This document shows positions 54,617 to 64,000 of a stretch of DNA of 64,000 bases, piece after piece. The notes beneath the pieces are model-generated. The model made no database searches and was not told the origin of the DNA. It worked only from the letters and a program-made list of their open reading frames with translations. The position numbers and the translations under genes are program-made. The DNA lies in NCBI RefSeq assembly GCF_001586255.1, contig NZ_CP014544.1:723001-787000 (forward strand), read 5' to 3'. Numbering within the stretch: the first letter of the stretch is position 1; the number at the start of each line of letters is the position of its first letter. The stretch comes from Zhongshania aliphaticivorans. Lineage in GTDB: Bacteria; Pseudomonadota; Gammaproteobacteria; Pseudomonadales; Spongiibacteraceae.

Positions 54617-57600
54617 ATGCCAAAAAGAACTGATATTCAAAGCATCCTCATCCTCGGTGCTGGTCCGATTGTTATCGGTCAGGCCTGTGAGTTTGACTAC
54701 TCCGGCGCCCAGGCGTGTAAAGCGCTTCGTGAAGAGGGCTTTCGCGTTATTTTGGTAAACTCGAACCCCGCGACCATCATGACCGACCCGTCAATGGCCG
54801 ATGCCACTTATATTGAGCCAGTGGTGTGGGAAACGGTTGCCAAGATCATCGAAAAAGAGCGTCCCGACGCCCTGCTGCCGACCATGGGCGGTCAGACCGC
54901 ACTGAACTGTGCGCTGGACCTGGACCGCGAAGGGGTGCTGGAGAAGTACGGCGTAGAAATGATCGGCGCCACTAAAGATTCTATCGATATGGCAGAGGAC
55001 CGCCAGTTATTCGATAAGGCCATGAAGCGCATCGGCTTGGCTACGCCGCGCTCTGCCATTGCGCACAGCATGGAAGAGGCTCTGCAAGTGCAGGACTCTA
55101 TCGGCTTCCCCGCTATTATTCGCCCGAGCTTCACCATGGGTGGTTCTGGCGGCGGTATTGCGTACAACCGAGAAGAATTTATTGAGATCTGTACCCGCGG
55201 TTTAGATCTGTCGCCCACCAATGAGCTGCTGATCGATGAGAGCTTGATTGGTTGGAAAGAATTTGAAATGGAAGTGGTTCGCGACAAAAACGACAACTGC
55301 ATTATTGTCTGCGCGATTGAAAACTTCGACCCTATGGGCGTACACACTGGCGACTCGATCACTGTTGCCCCAGCACAGACCCTGACCGATAAAGAATATC
55401 AAATCATGCGTAACGCCTCCTGCGCGGTACTGCGTGAGATCGGTGTTGAAACTGGCGGCTCCAACGTTCAGTTTGGTATGGAGCCGCACACGGGTCGTCT
55501 GGTTGTTATTGAGATGAACCCGCGCGTTAGCCGCTCTTCGGCCTTGGCTTCTAAAGCGACCGGCTTCCCGATTGCCCGCGTAGCAGCCAAGTTGGCGATT
55601 GGTTACACCCTCGACGAATTGCAGAACGAAATTACTGGTGGCGCCACACCTGCGTCGTTTGAACCCGCAATCGACTACGTGGTTACCAAAATCCCGCGTT
55701 TCACCTTTGAAAAGTTTGGTGAAGCCCAGACCCGTCTGCACACTCAGATGAAGTCGGTAGGTGAGGTGATGGCAATTGGCCGTACCTTCCAAGAATCTCT
55801 ACAAAAAGCCCTGCGCGGCTTGGAAGTGGGTTCTGCTGGTTTTGAGCACCAGATCGATACCGATCGCGATGACGCTAAAGACATCTTGATTGCTGAGTTG
55901 ACGAATCCCGGCCCAGAGCGGATTTGGTTTGTGGCTGATGCCTTCCGCTCCGGTATGAGCGTTGAAGAGGTGTTTGAGCACTCGTGGATCGATCCGTGGT
56001 TCCTCGTACAGATTGAAGACATTGTTAAAACTGAAAATTCTTTAAAAACCGTGGCTTTGGCGGATATCACCAAAGACATGATGTGGCGTTTGAAGCGCAA
56101 AGGTTTTTCAGATCAGCGCTTGGCAGTACTGTTGGCAGTGAGCGAAAAGCAGTTGCGTGGCCTGCGTCATAGCCTAGATATTCACCCCGTGTACAAGCGC
56201 GTAGACACCTGCGCGGCAGAATTCTCTACTTCTACCGCCTATATGTATTCGACCTACGAGGAAGAGTGCGAGTCTAATCCGTCGGATCGTGAGAAGATTC
56301 TTGTTATCGGTGGTGGCCCCAACCGGATTGGTCAGGGTATTGAATTCGATTACTGCTGCGTTCACGCGGCGCTGGCGATGCGTGAAGACGGTTACGAGAC
56401 CATTATGGTCAACTGTAACCCTGAAACCGTATCGACTGATTACGATATTTCAGATCGCCTGTATTTTGAGCCGGTGACGCTGGAAGACGTGCTCGAAATC
56501 GTGGCTAAAGAAAAGCCAAAGGGCGTTATTGTGCAGTTTGGTGGCCAAACGCCGCTGAAATTGGCTCGTGACCTTGAGGCCGCTGGCGTGCCGATTATCG
56601 GTACAACGCCAGACGCGATTGACCGCGCTGAAGATCGTGAGCGTTTTCAGCAGATGCTGCAGCGTTTAAATATCAAGCAGCCACCGAATACCACCGTGCG
56701 CTCAGAAGAAGCGGCACTGCGGGCGGCGGCTGAGATCGGCTATCCTTTGGTTGTGCGTCCATCCTATGTATTAGGTGGCCGGGCCATGGAAATTGTCTAT
56801 AAAGAAGAAGAGCTTGAGCGCTATATGCGTGAAGCGGTGCGGGTGTCTAACGACTCGCCAGTCTTGCTGGACCACTTCTTAAATGCAGCGGTTGAAGTCG
56901 ATCTCGATGCCGTGTCAGATGGCAAGCATGTGGTGATCGGCGCGATCATGCAGCATATCGAGCAGGCGGGCGTTCACTCTGGCGACTCGGCGTGTTCATT
57001 GCCGCCTTACTCGCTGGATGCCGATGTTCAGGATCGCATGCGCGAGATCGTTAAAGCCATGGCGCTGGAGTTGGGCGTGGTGGGTTTGATGAACGTGCAG
57101 TTGGCAGTGCAAGATGGCGAAATCTACGTGATTGAGGTTAATCCTCGCGCTTCACGTACCGTGCCCTTCGTGTCTAAGTGTATTGGTATTTCACTCGCCA
57201 AAGTTGCAGCGCGCTGCATGGCGGGTACGAGTCTGGCTGAGCAGGACTTTACCGAAGAGCGTATTCCCAAGTACTTTGCTGTTAAAGAAGCAGTTTTCCC
57301 CTTCAATAAATTCCCTGGCGTTGACCCCATTCTTGGGCCAGAAATGAAATCGACTGGTGAAGTGATGGGCTTGGGCGAAACCTTTGCCGAAGCCTTTGCT
57401 AAAGCGGCGGTCGGTGCCGGTGAGGTCTTTCCAACGAGTGGTAAGGCATTCATTAGTGTTCGCGACCCCGACAAAGCTGGTGCGATCGCTGTGGCGAGTC
57501 AGTTGGTTGAGCTCGGCTTTAGCCTGTTGGCAACTCGTGGCACTCACAAAGTCTTGACGGAAGCGGGTCTTAAATGTCAGCGTGTTAATAAGGTCTTGGA

Positions 57601-57838
57601 AGGTCGTCCCCATATTGTTGATATGGTGAAAAACGGCGATGTCGATCTGATTATTAATACTACCGAAGGTAAGCAGGCAATTGCGGATTCGTCATTGATT
57701 CGTCGCAGTGCGCTGGCCAATAAGGTGAGTTATACCACTACCTTGGCGGGTGCAGAGGCTATTTGTCAGGCGCTGGTGTTTGGCGAAGAGAAAACCGTGC
57801 GCCGCTTACAAGATGTTCATAAGGGGTTTATGCAATGA
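54617..57838 (+). CDS. carB: Carbamoyl-phosphate synthase large subunit
   Basis: A 1,073-residue enzyme with two homologous ATP-grasp halves (starting '[21 protein letters not shown]' and '[21 protein letters not shown]') and a C-terminal regulatory MGS-like domain ('[19 protein letters not shown]'). It makes carbamoyl phosphate from bicarbonate, ammonia and two ATP. Its last 4 nt overlap the greA start, so greA is translationally coupled. Confidence 0.98.
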   Translation: MPKRTDIQSILILGAGPIVIGQACEFDYSGAQACKALREEGFRVILVNSNPATIMTDPSMADATYIEPVVWETVAKIIEKERPDALLPTMGGQTALNCALDLDREGVLEKYGVEMIGATKDSIDMAEDRQLFDKAMKRIGLATPRSAIAHSMEEALQVQDSIGFPAIIRPSFTMGGSGGGIAYNREEFIEICTRGLDLSPTNELLIDESLIGWKEFEMEVVRDKNDNCIIVCAIENFDPMGVHTGDSITVAPAQTLTDKEYQIMRNASCAVLREIGVETGGSNVQFGMEPHTGRLVVIEMNPRVSRSSALASKATGFPIARVAAKLAIGYTLDELQNEITGGATPASFEPAIDYVVTKIPRFTFEKFGEAQTRLHTQMKSVGEVMAIGRTFQESLQKALRGLEVGSAGFEHQIDTDRDDAKDILIAELTNPGPERIWFVADAFRSGMSVEEVFEHSWIDPWFLVQIEDIVKTENSLKTVALADITKDMMWRLKRKGFSDQRLAVLLAVSEKQLRGLRHSLDIHPVYKRVDTCAAEFSTSTAYMYSTYEEECESNPSDREKILVIGGGPNRIGQGIEFDYCCVHAALAMREDGYETIMVNCNPETVSTDYDISDRLYFEPVTLEDVLEIVAKEKPKGVIVQFGGQTPLKLARDLEAAGVPIIGTTPDAIDRAEDRERFQQMLQRLNIKQPPNTTVRSEEAALRAAAEIGYPLVVRPSYVLGGRAMEIVYKEEELERYMREAVRVSNDSPVLLDHFLNAAVEVDLDAVSDGKHVVIGAIMQHIEQAGVHSGDSACSLPPYSLDADVQDRMREIVKAMALELGVVGLMNVQLAVQDGEIYVIEVNPRASRTVPFVSKCIGISLAKVAARCMAGTSLAEQDFTEERIPKYFAVKEAVFPFNKFPGVDPILGPEMKSTGEVMGLGETFAEAFAKAAVGAGEVFPTSGKAFISVRDPDKAGAIAVASQLVELGFSLLATRGTHKVLTEAGLKCQRVNKVLEGRPHIVDMVKNGDVDLIINTTEGKQAIADSSLIRRSALANKVSYTTTLAGAEAICQALVFGEEKTVRRLQDVHKGFMQ

Positions 57839-58317
57839 GTTTATTGCCAATGACTGTTGCCGGTGAAAAAGCGCTGCGCGATGAGTTGAAAAAGCTAAAA
57901 TCGATTGATCGTCCGCGGATTACCCAGGCGATTGCCGAAGCTCGTGCTCATGGTGATTTAAAAGAAAATGCCGAATACCATGCTGCCCGTGACCAGCAGG
58001 GTTTTTGCGAAGGTCGGATTCAAGAAATCGAAAGTAAGCTGGGTGGCGTGCGGGTGATTGATATCACTGCTATTCCTTATACCGGTAAAGTGATTTTTGG
58101 CACGACGGTATCGCTAATTAACTGCGAAACCGACGAAGAGGTGCGCTACCGCATTGTTGGTGAAGACGAAGCCAATGTGAAAATTGGTAAAATTTCGGTA
58201 ACTTCGCCCATTGCCCGCGCCTTAATTGGTAAGGAAGCGGGAGATATCGCGGTAGTCGTCGCGCCAGGTGGCAATATCGAGTACGAAATCGACAAGGTAG
58301 AACACCTCGCCGAGTGA
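57835..58317 (+). CDS. greA: Transcription elongation factor GreA
   Basis: A 160-residue protein. The N-terminal coiled coil ('[48 protein letters not shown]') carries the acidic tip region, and the C-terminal FKBP-like domain ends '[13 protein letters not shown]'. It rescues backtracked RNA polymerase by stimulating transcript cleavage. It overlaps carB by 4 nt and is convergent with yhbY. Confidence 0.97.
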   Translation: MSLLPMTVAGEKALRDELKKLKSIDRPRITQAIAEARAHGDLKENAEYHAARDQQGFCEGRIQEIESKLGGVRVIDITAIPYTGKVIFGTTVSLINCETDEEVRYRIVGEDEANVKIGKISVTSPIARALIGKEAGDIAVVVAPGGNIEYEIDKVEHLAE

Positions 58318-58325
58318 GTGCTAAC

Positions 58326-58634
58326 TCAGGCCCGAAGTAGGTTAGATAATTTCGGGTTTGGGGTTTTCGCTGGACGATAAATCAGCGCTATCTTGCCGAT
58401 AGCCTGAATCAACAGCGCTTTATGCGCTATGCACAGTTGATCGATTAGCGCGCGGCGTTCAGTTGGCTCAGCTATGTTGACCTTAACTTTAATCAATTCG
58501 TGGTCGTCGAGTGCGCGGTCTAGCTCCAGCGCTACGCTTTCACTAAGTCCCTTGTCGGCAATCATAACAACGGGGCTGAGTTTGTGACCGATGCTGCGTA
58601 GGTGTTTTTTATCGCTGGCGCTGAATTTGGGCAT
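58326..58634 (-). CDS. yhbY: YhbY-family (CRM-domain) RNA-binding protein
   Basis: A 102-residue CRM-domain protein. 'KKHLRSIGHKLSPVVMIADKGLSESVALELDRALDDHELIKVKV' is the family pattern with the RNA-binding GxxG-like loop. It associates with the large ribosomal subunit in E. coli. It is divergent from rlmE and convergent with greA, the usual arrangement. Confidence 0.93.
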   Translation of the reverse strand: MPKFSASDKKHLRSIGHKLSPVVMIADKGLSESVALELDRALDDHELIKVKVNIAEPTERRALIDQLCIAHKALLIQAIGKIALIYRPAKTPNPKLSNLLRA

Positions 58635-58725
58635 AATATATCGAACCGGGAAAGAGCGTGGGCGCTTATTTTACTAGAAAGTGCGCCCAGTCGGTATCTC
58701 AAATCTCGCTAATAATGGAGTTAGT

Positions 58726-59349
58726 GTGGCGAAACCTAAAGGATCCAGCGGTGCATGGCTGAAGGAACATTTTGACGATCAGTACGTCAAAATGGCTCAG
58801 CGTGACGGCTATCGTTCCAGAGCCTGTTATAAATTGCTGGAAATTCAGGAAAAGGACCGCCTGATTAAACCGGGTATGTGCGTCGTAGACCTCGGTAGTG
58901 CGCCGGGGGGGTGGTCGCAGGTCGCGGCCATGCTCGTGGGGCACCACGGGCGGGTATTGGCCTCCGATATTTTGGAGATGGATTCCATCGCCGGGGTGGA
59001 GTTTGTGCGGGGTGATTTTACTGAGCAAGAAGTCATTGATGAGTTGATGGCACACTTGGGAAATAGCAAGGCTGACCTTGTAATCTCAGATATGGCCCCA
59101 AACATGAGTGGTATGAGAGATGTTGATCAGCCGCAATCTATGTATTTGTGTGAGCTGGCGCTGGATATGGCGGGATTAGTACTTCGCCCAGGTGGGAGCT
59201 TTGCCACCAAGATATTTCAGGGTGAAGGTTTCGATGAGTATATGCGGCTGCTTCGCGGGCGGTTTAGCAAAGTGGTGACCCGCAAACCAGCGGCATCACG
59301 GCCAAGATCGCGGGAAGTATATTTAGTGGCCACTGGTCTGCGCGCTTGA
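58726..59349 (+). CDS. rlmE: 23S rRNA Um2552 2'-O-methyltransferase RlmE (FtsJ)
   Basis: A 207-residue methyltransferase. The GTG at 58726 (GGAG 5 nt upstream) is chosen; the protein then starts '[15 protein letters not shown]'. SAM motif '[17 protein letters not shown]' and catalytic K-D-K-E residues (for example '[11 protein letters not shown]', '[13 protein letters not shown]', '[14 protein letters not shown]') are present. It is upstream of ftsH, as in E. coli. Confidence 0.96.
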   Translation: MAKPKGSSGAWLKEHFDDQYVKMAQRDGYRSRACYKLLEIQEKDRLIKPGMCVVDLGSAPGGWSQVAAMLVGHHGRVLASDILEMDSIAGVEFVRGDFTEQEVIDELMAHLGNSKADLVISDMAPNMSGMRDVDQPQSMYLCELALDMAGLVLRPGGSFATKIFQGEGFDEYMRLLRGRFSKVVTRKPAASRPRSREVYLVATGLRA

Positions 59350-59452
59350 ATATTGCGTAGAGGGTGTCGGATTAATGGTGTAGAGTGGGCAGATATCCGG
59401 GCATTTTCCCCGTTTGCAGCCTCTGCAAACAGTGCAGCGTGAGGATCGGTTT

Positions 59453-61408
59453 TTGAACGATATGGCAAAGAATTTACTGTTGTGGCTGGTTATAGCTGCT
59501 GTTTTGTTGACGGTGTTTAATAACTTCAGCGTTCAGTCGCCCACAGAGCAGCTTAATTATTCCCAATTCATTTCTGAAGTGCAGAATGAACGGGTAAAAA
59601 AGGTGGTCATTGACGGCCTGATGATCAGCGGTGAGCGGGCAGATAAAAGCCGCTTTGAAACCGTGCGGCCACTGCTTGATGACCCCAAGCTAATTGATGA
59701 TTTGCTCGAGCACGACGTCGTCGTCGAGGGCACCAAGCCTGAGCGTCAAAGTTTGTGGACGCAATTGCTGGTGGCGAGCTTCCCAATTTTAATCATCTTG
59801 GCGATTTTCATGTTCTTTATGCGCCAGATGCAAGGTGGTGCTGGTGGTGGCAAAGGCGGCCCGATGGCCTTTGGTAAAAGCAAGGCGCGTTTGCTCAGTG
59901 AAGATCAAATTAAAACCACCTTTGCCGATGTGGCGGGTGTTGATGAGGCCAAAGAAGATGTGCAAGAACTGGTTGAGTTCTTGCGTGACCCAGGTAAGTT
60001 TCAGCGCTTAGGCGGCCGTATTCCCCGCGGTGTGTTAATGGTGGGCCCACCGGGTACCGGTAAAACCTTGCTGGCGAAGGCGATTGCTGGCGAAGCGAAG
60101 GTGCCGTTCTTCTCAATTTCCGGTTCTGATTTCGTTGAAATGTTTGTTGGTGTCGGTGCGTCTCGTGTTCGCGATATGTTCGAGCAGGCTAAAAAGCAGG
60201 CGCCGTGCATTATCTTTATTGATGAGATTGATGCCGTTGGTCGCCATCGTGGCGCTGGCATGGGTGGTGGTCACGACGAGCGTGAGCAAACCTTGAACCA
60301 GCTGCTGGTTGAGATGGATGGTTTTGAAGCCAATGACGGTGTTATCGTTATTGCTGCAACTAACCGCCCAGACGTGCTTGATCCCGCATTATTGCGTCCT
60401 GGTCGTTTTGACCGTCAGGTGACTGTTGGCTTGCCCGATATTCGCGGTCGCGAGCAAATCTTAAAAGTGCATATGCGCAAATTGCCTTTGGGTGATGATG
60501 TTGAGGCATCGGTTATTGCGCGTGGTACGCCTGGATTCTCAGGTGCGGATTTGGCTAACTTGGCAAACGAGGCGGCGCTGTTCGCGGCCCGCAGCAATTT
60601 GCGCTTGGTCAGCATGGCGCAATTCGATTTGGCCAAAGACAAGATCATGATGGGCGCTGAGCGCAAATCCATGGTGATGTCTGATAAAGAGAAGCTCAAT
60701 ACGGCTTATCACGAAGCCGGTCACGCGATCGTTGGTCGCACGGTGCCAGAACATGACCCGGTTTATAAGGTCAGTATTATTCCTCGCGGTCGTGCTTTGG
60801 GTGTGACTATGTTCCTGCCCGAGGAAGATCGCTACAGCCTGAGCCGCCGTCATATTATCAGCCAAATTTGTTCATTGTTTGGTGGTCGTATTGCCGAAGA
60901 AATGACCTTGGGTGCAGACGGTGTAACCACCGGTGCATCGAATGATATTCAGCGCGCCACCGATATTGCTCGCAAAATGGTGACCAAGTGGGGCCTGTCC
61001 GACAAAATGGGGCCGCTGATGTACGACGATGCCGAAGAAGAAGTCTTTCTTGGTCGCTCTGCAGGTCAGGCGGGTAAGGGTCATTCTGGCGAAACTGCGC
61101 GGCAGATCGATGAAGAAGTGCGTCGCATTATAGACGAGTGCTATGCCGCAGCGCGTAAAATTTTGGAAGAGCATCGCGGTAAGCTCGATGTGATGGCTGA
61201 AGCCTTGATGCTGTATGAAACCATTGATGCCAAGCAAATTGACGATATTATGAATGGTCGTACTCCGCGTAAACCTGCGGGCTGGGACGATGATGATCGT
61301 CGCGGTGGGCGCGCGGTGAAGGACGAGGTCGATGAAGATCCGGCGCCTAAGGCGGACAAAAAAGATCGTCCTGAAGACCCTTTCGTTGACTCGGTGAGCG
61401 ATCACTAG
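59453..61408 (+). CDS. ftsH: ATP-dependent membrane zinc protease FtsH
   Basis: A 651-residue protein. The TTG at 59453 is chosen because GAGGA lies 7 nt upstream and gives the usual '[12 protein letters not shown]' start. Two transmembrane helices flank a periplasmic domain. The AAA module has Walker A GPPGTGKT near residue 200 and '[13 protein letters not shown]', followed by the zinc-binding HEAGH near 419. It degrades misassembled membrane proteins and regulators such as sigma-32. Confidence 0.97.
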   Translation: MNDMAKNLLLWLVIAAVLLTVFNNFSVQSPTEQLNYSQFISEVQNERVKKVVIDGLMISGERADKSRFETVRPLLDDPKLIDDLLEHDVVVEGTKPERQSLWTQLLVASFPILIILAIFMFFMRQMQGGAGGGKGGPMAFGKSKARLLSEDQIKTTFADVAGVDEAKEDVQELVEFLRDPGKFQRLGGRIPRGVLMVGPPGTGKTLLAKAIAGEAKVPFFSISGSDFVEMFVGVGASRVRDMFEQAKKQAPCIIFIDEIDAVGRHRGAGMGGGHDEREQTLNQLLVEMDGFEANDGVIVIAATNRPDVLDPALLRPGRFDRQVTVGLPDIRGREQILKVHMRKLPLGDDVEASVIARGTPGFSGADLANLANEAALFAARSNLRLVSMAQFDLAKDKIMMGAERKSMVMSDKEKLNTAYHEAGHAIVGRTVPEHDPVYKVSIIPRGRALGVTMFLPEEDRYSLSRRHIISQICSLFGGRIAEEMTLGADGVTTGASNDIQRATDIARKMVTKWGLSDKMGPLMYDDAEEEVFLGRSAGQAGKGHSGETARQIDEEVRRIIDECYAAARKILEEHRGKLDVMAEALMLYETIDAKQIDDIMNGRTPRKPAGWDDDDRRGGRAVKDEVDEDPAPKADKKDRPEDPFVDSVSDH

Positions 61409-61415
61409 GTCGGCA

Positions 61416-62291
61416 ATGCACAGCTTTCAATCCTCATCGCAGCTACGCTGCGGTGATCGCCTTTTAGACCTGCGCAAGCCGCAGGTTATGGCGATTATCA
61501 ATGTTACTCCCGACTCCTTCTCCGATGGCGGTAAATACCACGCCGGCTCCGCTTTGCTCGATAAAATTTTAGCGCAAGTGGATCTGGCCTGCGCGGAGGG
61601 CGCGGGCCTGATTGATATCGGCGGCGAGTCTACTCGACCTGGTGCGGCGCCGGTGTCGGAGGCTGAGGAGTGTCAGCGCGTGCTGCCAGTGGTTGAAGCC
61701 ATTGCGCAACGCTTTGATGTGGCCATTTCTGTGGATACCAGTAACGCGACGGTTATGCGTGAAAGCGCCGTTTTAGGCGCGGCACTTATTAATGATGTGC
61801 GCGCCCTGCAGCAGCCAAATGCCCTGCAAGAAGCTGCAGCCAGTGGCTTGCCAGTTTGCCTTATGCATATGCGGGGCGATCCAGTGTCGATGCAGAATAA
61901 TCCGGAATATCAGGATATTTGCGGGGAAGTTGAGGTCTTTTTAAGGGCGCGGGTCGCTGCGTGCGTTGCCGCTGGTATTAGCCAAGACCAGATTGTGCTC
62001 GATCCAGGCTTTGGTTTTGCAAAAAACCTTGCTCACAATCTTGAGCTGTTTCGGCGTTTACCTGAAATAGTGGCCTGGGGGTACCCGGTGTTGGTCGGCG
62101 TGTCGCGCAAGTCAATGATTGGTGCGCTTACTGGTCGCACCGTCGCTGAGCGTTTGGCGGGAAGCGTGGCAATGGCCGCGATGGCGGTCGAGCGGGGGGC
62201 TCATATTATTCGGGCTCACGATGTTAAGGAAACCGTAGATGCCGTGCGTATAGCGCAGGCCTTAAAATTTGAGAAAATAGAAAATGTCTAG
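61416..62291 (+). CDS. folP: Dihydropteroate synthase
   Basis: A 291-residue TIM-barrel enzyme with '[19 protein letters not shown]' and '[16 protein letters not shown]', the two family signatures, and '[16 protein letters not shown]'. It condenses p-aminobenzoate with the pterin pyrophosphate in folate synthesis and is the sulfonamide target. It starts 8 nt after ftsH and overlaps glmM by 8 nt. Confidence 0.97.
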   Translation: MHSFQSSSQLRCGDRLLDLRKPQVMAIINVTPDSFSDGGKYHAGSALLDKILAQVDLACAEGAGLIDIGGESTRPGAAPVSEAEECQRVLPVVEAIAQRFDVAISVDTSNATVMRESAVLGAALINDVRALQQPNALQEAAASGLPVCLMHMRGDPVSMQNNPEYQDICGEVEVFLRARVAACVAAGISQDQIVLDPGFGFAKNLAHNLELFRRLPEIVAWGYPVLVGVSRKSMIGALTGRTVAERLAGSVAMAAMAVERGAHIIRAHDVKETVDAVRIAQALKFEKIENV

Positions 62292-63618
62292 AAAATATTT
62301 TGGCACCGATGGCGTGCGCGGACGAGTCGGCGAGGGTGCAATTACGCCTGAATTCGTCCTTAAGCTAGGGTGGGCGGTAGGCCAGGTTTTTGCGCGCGAA
62401 GGGCGCAGTAAAGTGTTGATTGGCAAAGATACCCGTATTTCTGGCTATATGTTTGAGTCTGCGCTTGAAGCTGGTCTTGTTGCCGCTGGTGTTGATGTGT
62501 TGTTGCTGGGGCCAATGCCAACACCGGCTATTGCCTATTTAACTAGAACATTTCAGGCGCGCGCCGGTATTGTTATTAGTGCGAGCCATAATCCCTATTA
62601 CGATAATGGTATTAAGTTCTTTTCGGGTGATGGTAGCAAGCTAGCTGATGATGTTGAGCTTGCCATTGAGTCAGCTGTTGATCTCACTATGACCACAGTC
62701 GATTCGGCAGACCTTGGTAAGGTGCGGCGTATCGATGATGCGGCGGGTCGCTATATTGAGTACTGTAAATCAACGGTCGCTAATGGTCTGTCCTTAAAAG
62801 GGCTGATCATCGTGCTTGATTGCGCCCATGGCGCCACCTATCACGTTGCCCCGGCAGTTTTTACTGAGCTTGGTGCTGAAATCATTGTGATGGGTGCGTC
62901 GCCGGACGGTGTCAATATTAATGCTGAGGTGGGTTCTACTCATCCCTCGGCACTTCAGCGGAGAGTGATAGCGGAAGCTGCTGATTTTGGCATCGCTTTT
63001 GATGGTGATGGTGATCGCGTTTTATTTGTCGATGCTGATGGCGAGCTGATCGATGGCGATGAGCTGTTGTTTATTATAGCCGCTGAGCGTTTGCGTCGCG
63101 GTAAGCCTTGTCCCGGTGTGGTGGGCACGCTGATGTCAAATCTGGGTTTTGAATTGGCCTTAAAAGATTTAGGTGTTGGCTTTGAGCGCGCGAATGTTGG
63201 CGATCGTTATGTGAAAGAGCGAATGAACGCGCTCGACTGGGATTTGGGTGGCGAAAACTCGGGGCATATTATTTGCGCTGATGTGAGTACCACTGGTGAT
63301 GGTATTGTTGCGGCCTTGAAAGTGGTCGGTGCAATCGTTGGCAGCGGTAAGAGCTTGGCGGAATTGAAGGCGCCAGTAAGTAAATTTCCGCAAATAATGG
63401 AAAATGTGCGCATTAATTCACCTGTTGATCTAAAAAATAGTGAATTAGTCGCCGCAGTTGAAGCGGTTGAGCTGGAATTAGCAGGGCGAGGCAGGGTATT
63501 ATTGCGCGCTTCTGGAACTGAGCCGCTGTTGCGGGTCATGGTTGAGGGCGAAGATGCCGCGCAGGTCACGGCACTTTGCCAGCGTCTAGCAGATAAGGTG
63601 AGAAAGCTTTCATCTTAA
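62284..63618 (+). CDS. glmM: Phosphoglucosamine mutase
   Basis: A 444-residue phosphohexomutase. '[14 protein letters not shown]' opens the protein, the phosphoserine loop is '[19 protein letters not shown]' (serine near 101), the metal loop is '[14 protein letters not shown]', and the C-terminal '[17 protein letters not shown]' binds substrate phosphate. It makes glucosamine-1-phosphate for peptidoglycan and LPS. It is coupled to folP by overlap. Confidence 0.97.
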   Translation: MSRKYFGTDGVRGRVGEGAITPEFVLKLGWAVGQVFAREGRSKVLIGKDTRISGYMFESALEAGLVAAGVDVLLLGPMPTPAIAYLTRTFQARAGIVISASHNPYYDNGIKFFSGDGSKLADDVELAIESAVDLTMTTVDSADLGKVRRIDDAAGRYIEYCKSTVANGLSLKGLIIVLDCAHGATYHVAPAVFTELGAEIIVMGASPDGVNINAEVGSTHPSALQRRVIAEAADFGIAFDGDGDRVLFVDADGELIDGDELLFIIAAERLRRGKPCPGVVGTLMSNLGFELALKDLGVGFERANVGDRYVKERMNALDWDLGGENSGHIICADVSTTGDGIVAALKVVGAIVGSGKSLAELKAPVSKFPQIMENVRINSPVDLKNSELVAAVEAVELELAGRGRVLLRASGTEPLLRVMVEGEDAAQVTALCQRLADKVRKLSS

Positions 63619-63689
63619 GCGCTCGTCTCCTTGTATGTATTTATAAGTTTATGTAAGATTGGCGCCCATTTTGCGCTAAGGGAAATGGC

Positions 63690-64000
63690 ATGCGGAGTAG
63701 TCTCGTAGCAGGTAATTGGAAGATGTATGGCGATAGCGCCAGCATCGGAAAATTAATGGCGAATTTAAGAGCCGCACTCCCATCGGAACCCGGTGTTGAT
63801 ATCGCGGTGTTTCCACCCTCAGTGTATATTGCGCGTGTTGTCGAGGGTATGTCTGGTTCGCCAGTGGCGGTCGGCGCACAGAACGTGTGTGAGCAAGCTG
63901 GTGAGGGTGCTTATACGGGTGAAGTGTCTGCGGGCATGTTAGCAGATGCAGGATGCCGGTATGTGATTGTTGGTCACTCCGAGCGTCGCGCTATGTACCA
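63690..64000 (+). CDS. tpiA: Triosephosphate isomerase, N-terminal part (cut by window edge)
   Basis: The ATG at 63690 (AGGGAAA upstream) opens a frame that runs off the right edge after 103 codons. 'LVAGNWKMYGD' with the catalytic Lys, 'VGAQNVCEQAGEGAYTGEVSAGML' and 'YVIVGHSERRAMY' with the catalytic His are the N-terminal triosephosphate isomerase motifs. It follows glmM, a normal gammaproteobacterial order; secG would be expected next, beyond the window. Confidence 0.96.
   Translation, partial: MRSSLVAGNWKMYGDSASIGKLMANLRAALPSEPGVDIAVFPPSVYIARVVEGMSGSPVAVGAQNVCEQAGEGAYTGEVSAGMLADAGCRYVIVGHSERRAMY

Overview
The window is about 64 kb of chromosome from a gammaproteobacterium of moderate G+C, probably a marine or environmental lineage near the Spongiibacteraceae/Cellvibrionales; that placement is an inference from gene order and style. 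The basis is the conserved order smpB-ratA-ratB-bamE-fur-recN-grpE-dnaK-dnaJ-dapB-carA-carB-greA-yhbY-rlmE-ftsH-folP-glmM-tpiA, a one-piece tmRNA with the tag ANDDNYALAA, and Pho box, LexA and heat-shock promoter signals of the usual gammaproteobacterial form. No rRNA, tRNA or CRISPR array was seen.

Region 1 (1-19.1 kb) is a metabolic and envelope stretch. It holds a large lipoprotein hydrolase cut by the window edge, a luciferase-like oxidoreductase, an operon joining a glutamate-receptor-type potassium channel to a MscK-like mechanosensitive channel, and an OhrR-like MarR regulator with palindromic operators. An enoyl reductase and an extradiol dioxygenase follow. A phosphate-starvation operon (phoD, an acid-phosphatase-like lipoprotein and a small lipoprotein) sits behind a clear Pho box. 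Two intergenic stretches (12.6-12.9 and 16.4-17.1 kb) carry what look like decayed gene pieces. An SDR and a zinc-ribbon metallopeptidase close the region.

Region 2 (about 19.1-35.7 kb) is a genomic island inserted at the 3' end of ssrA. Matching pairs of TGCCCCC arm sites, spaced 12 bp apart, lie at both ends, and a P4-type integrase and AlpA regulator lie next to ssrA. The cargo is a type I restriction-modification cluster (hsdR, fic, hsdM, hsdS and a PD-(D/E)XK nuclease-like gene) and a two-gene unit of an SPL-like radical SAM protein plus a membrane protein. That unit is the best candidate for an undescribed system. An ISL3-family element with an 8-bp target duplication has landed just upstream of the integrase start and separates it from the att-proximal region. 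The right end of that element is duplicated in tandem (95 bp).

Region 3 (35.7-64 kb) is core genome. It holds tmRNA and SmpB for ribosome rescue, ppx and ppk for polyphosphate (ppk behind a second Pho box), an NSS transporter, outer-membrane assembly (bamE), iron regulation (fur) and SOS repair (recN with a LexA box). The grpE-dnaK-dnaJ chaperones have sigma-32 promoters on grpE and dnaK. dapB, carAB with an attenuator-like leader, greA, yhbY, rlmE, ftsH, folP, glmM and the start of tpiA follow. Three intergenic spaces here (fur/recN, dnaK/dnaJ, carA/carB) contain related long inverted repeats built on a GACGGGAGACGC-like unit.
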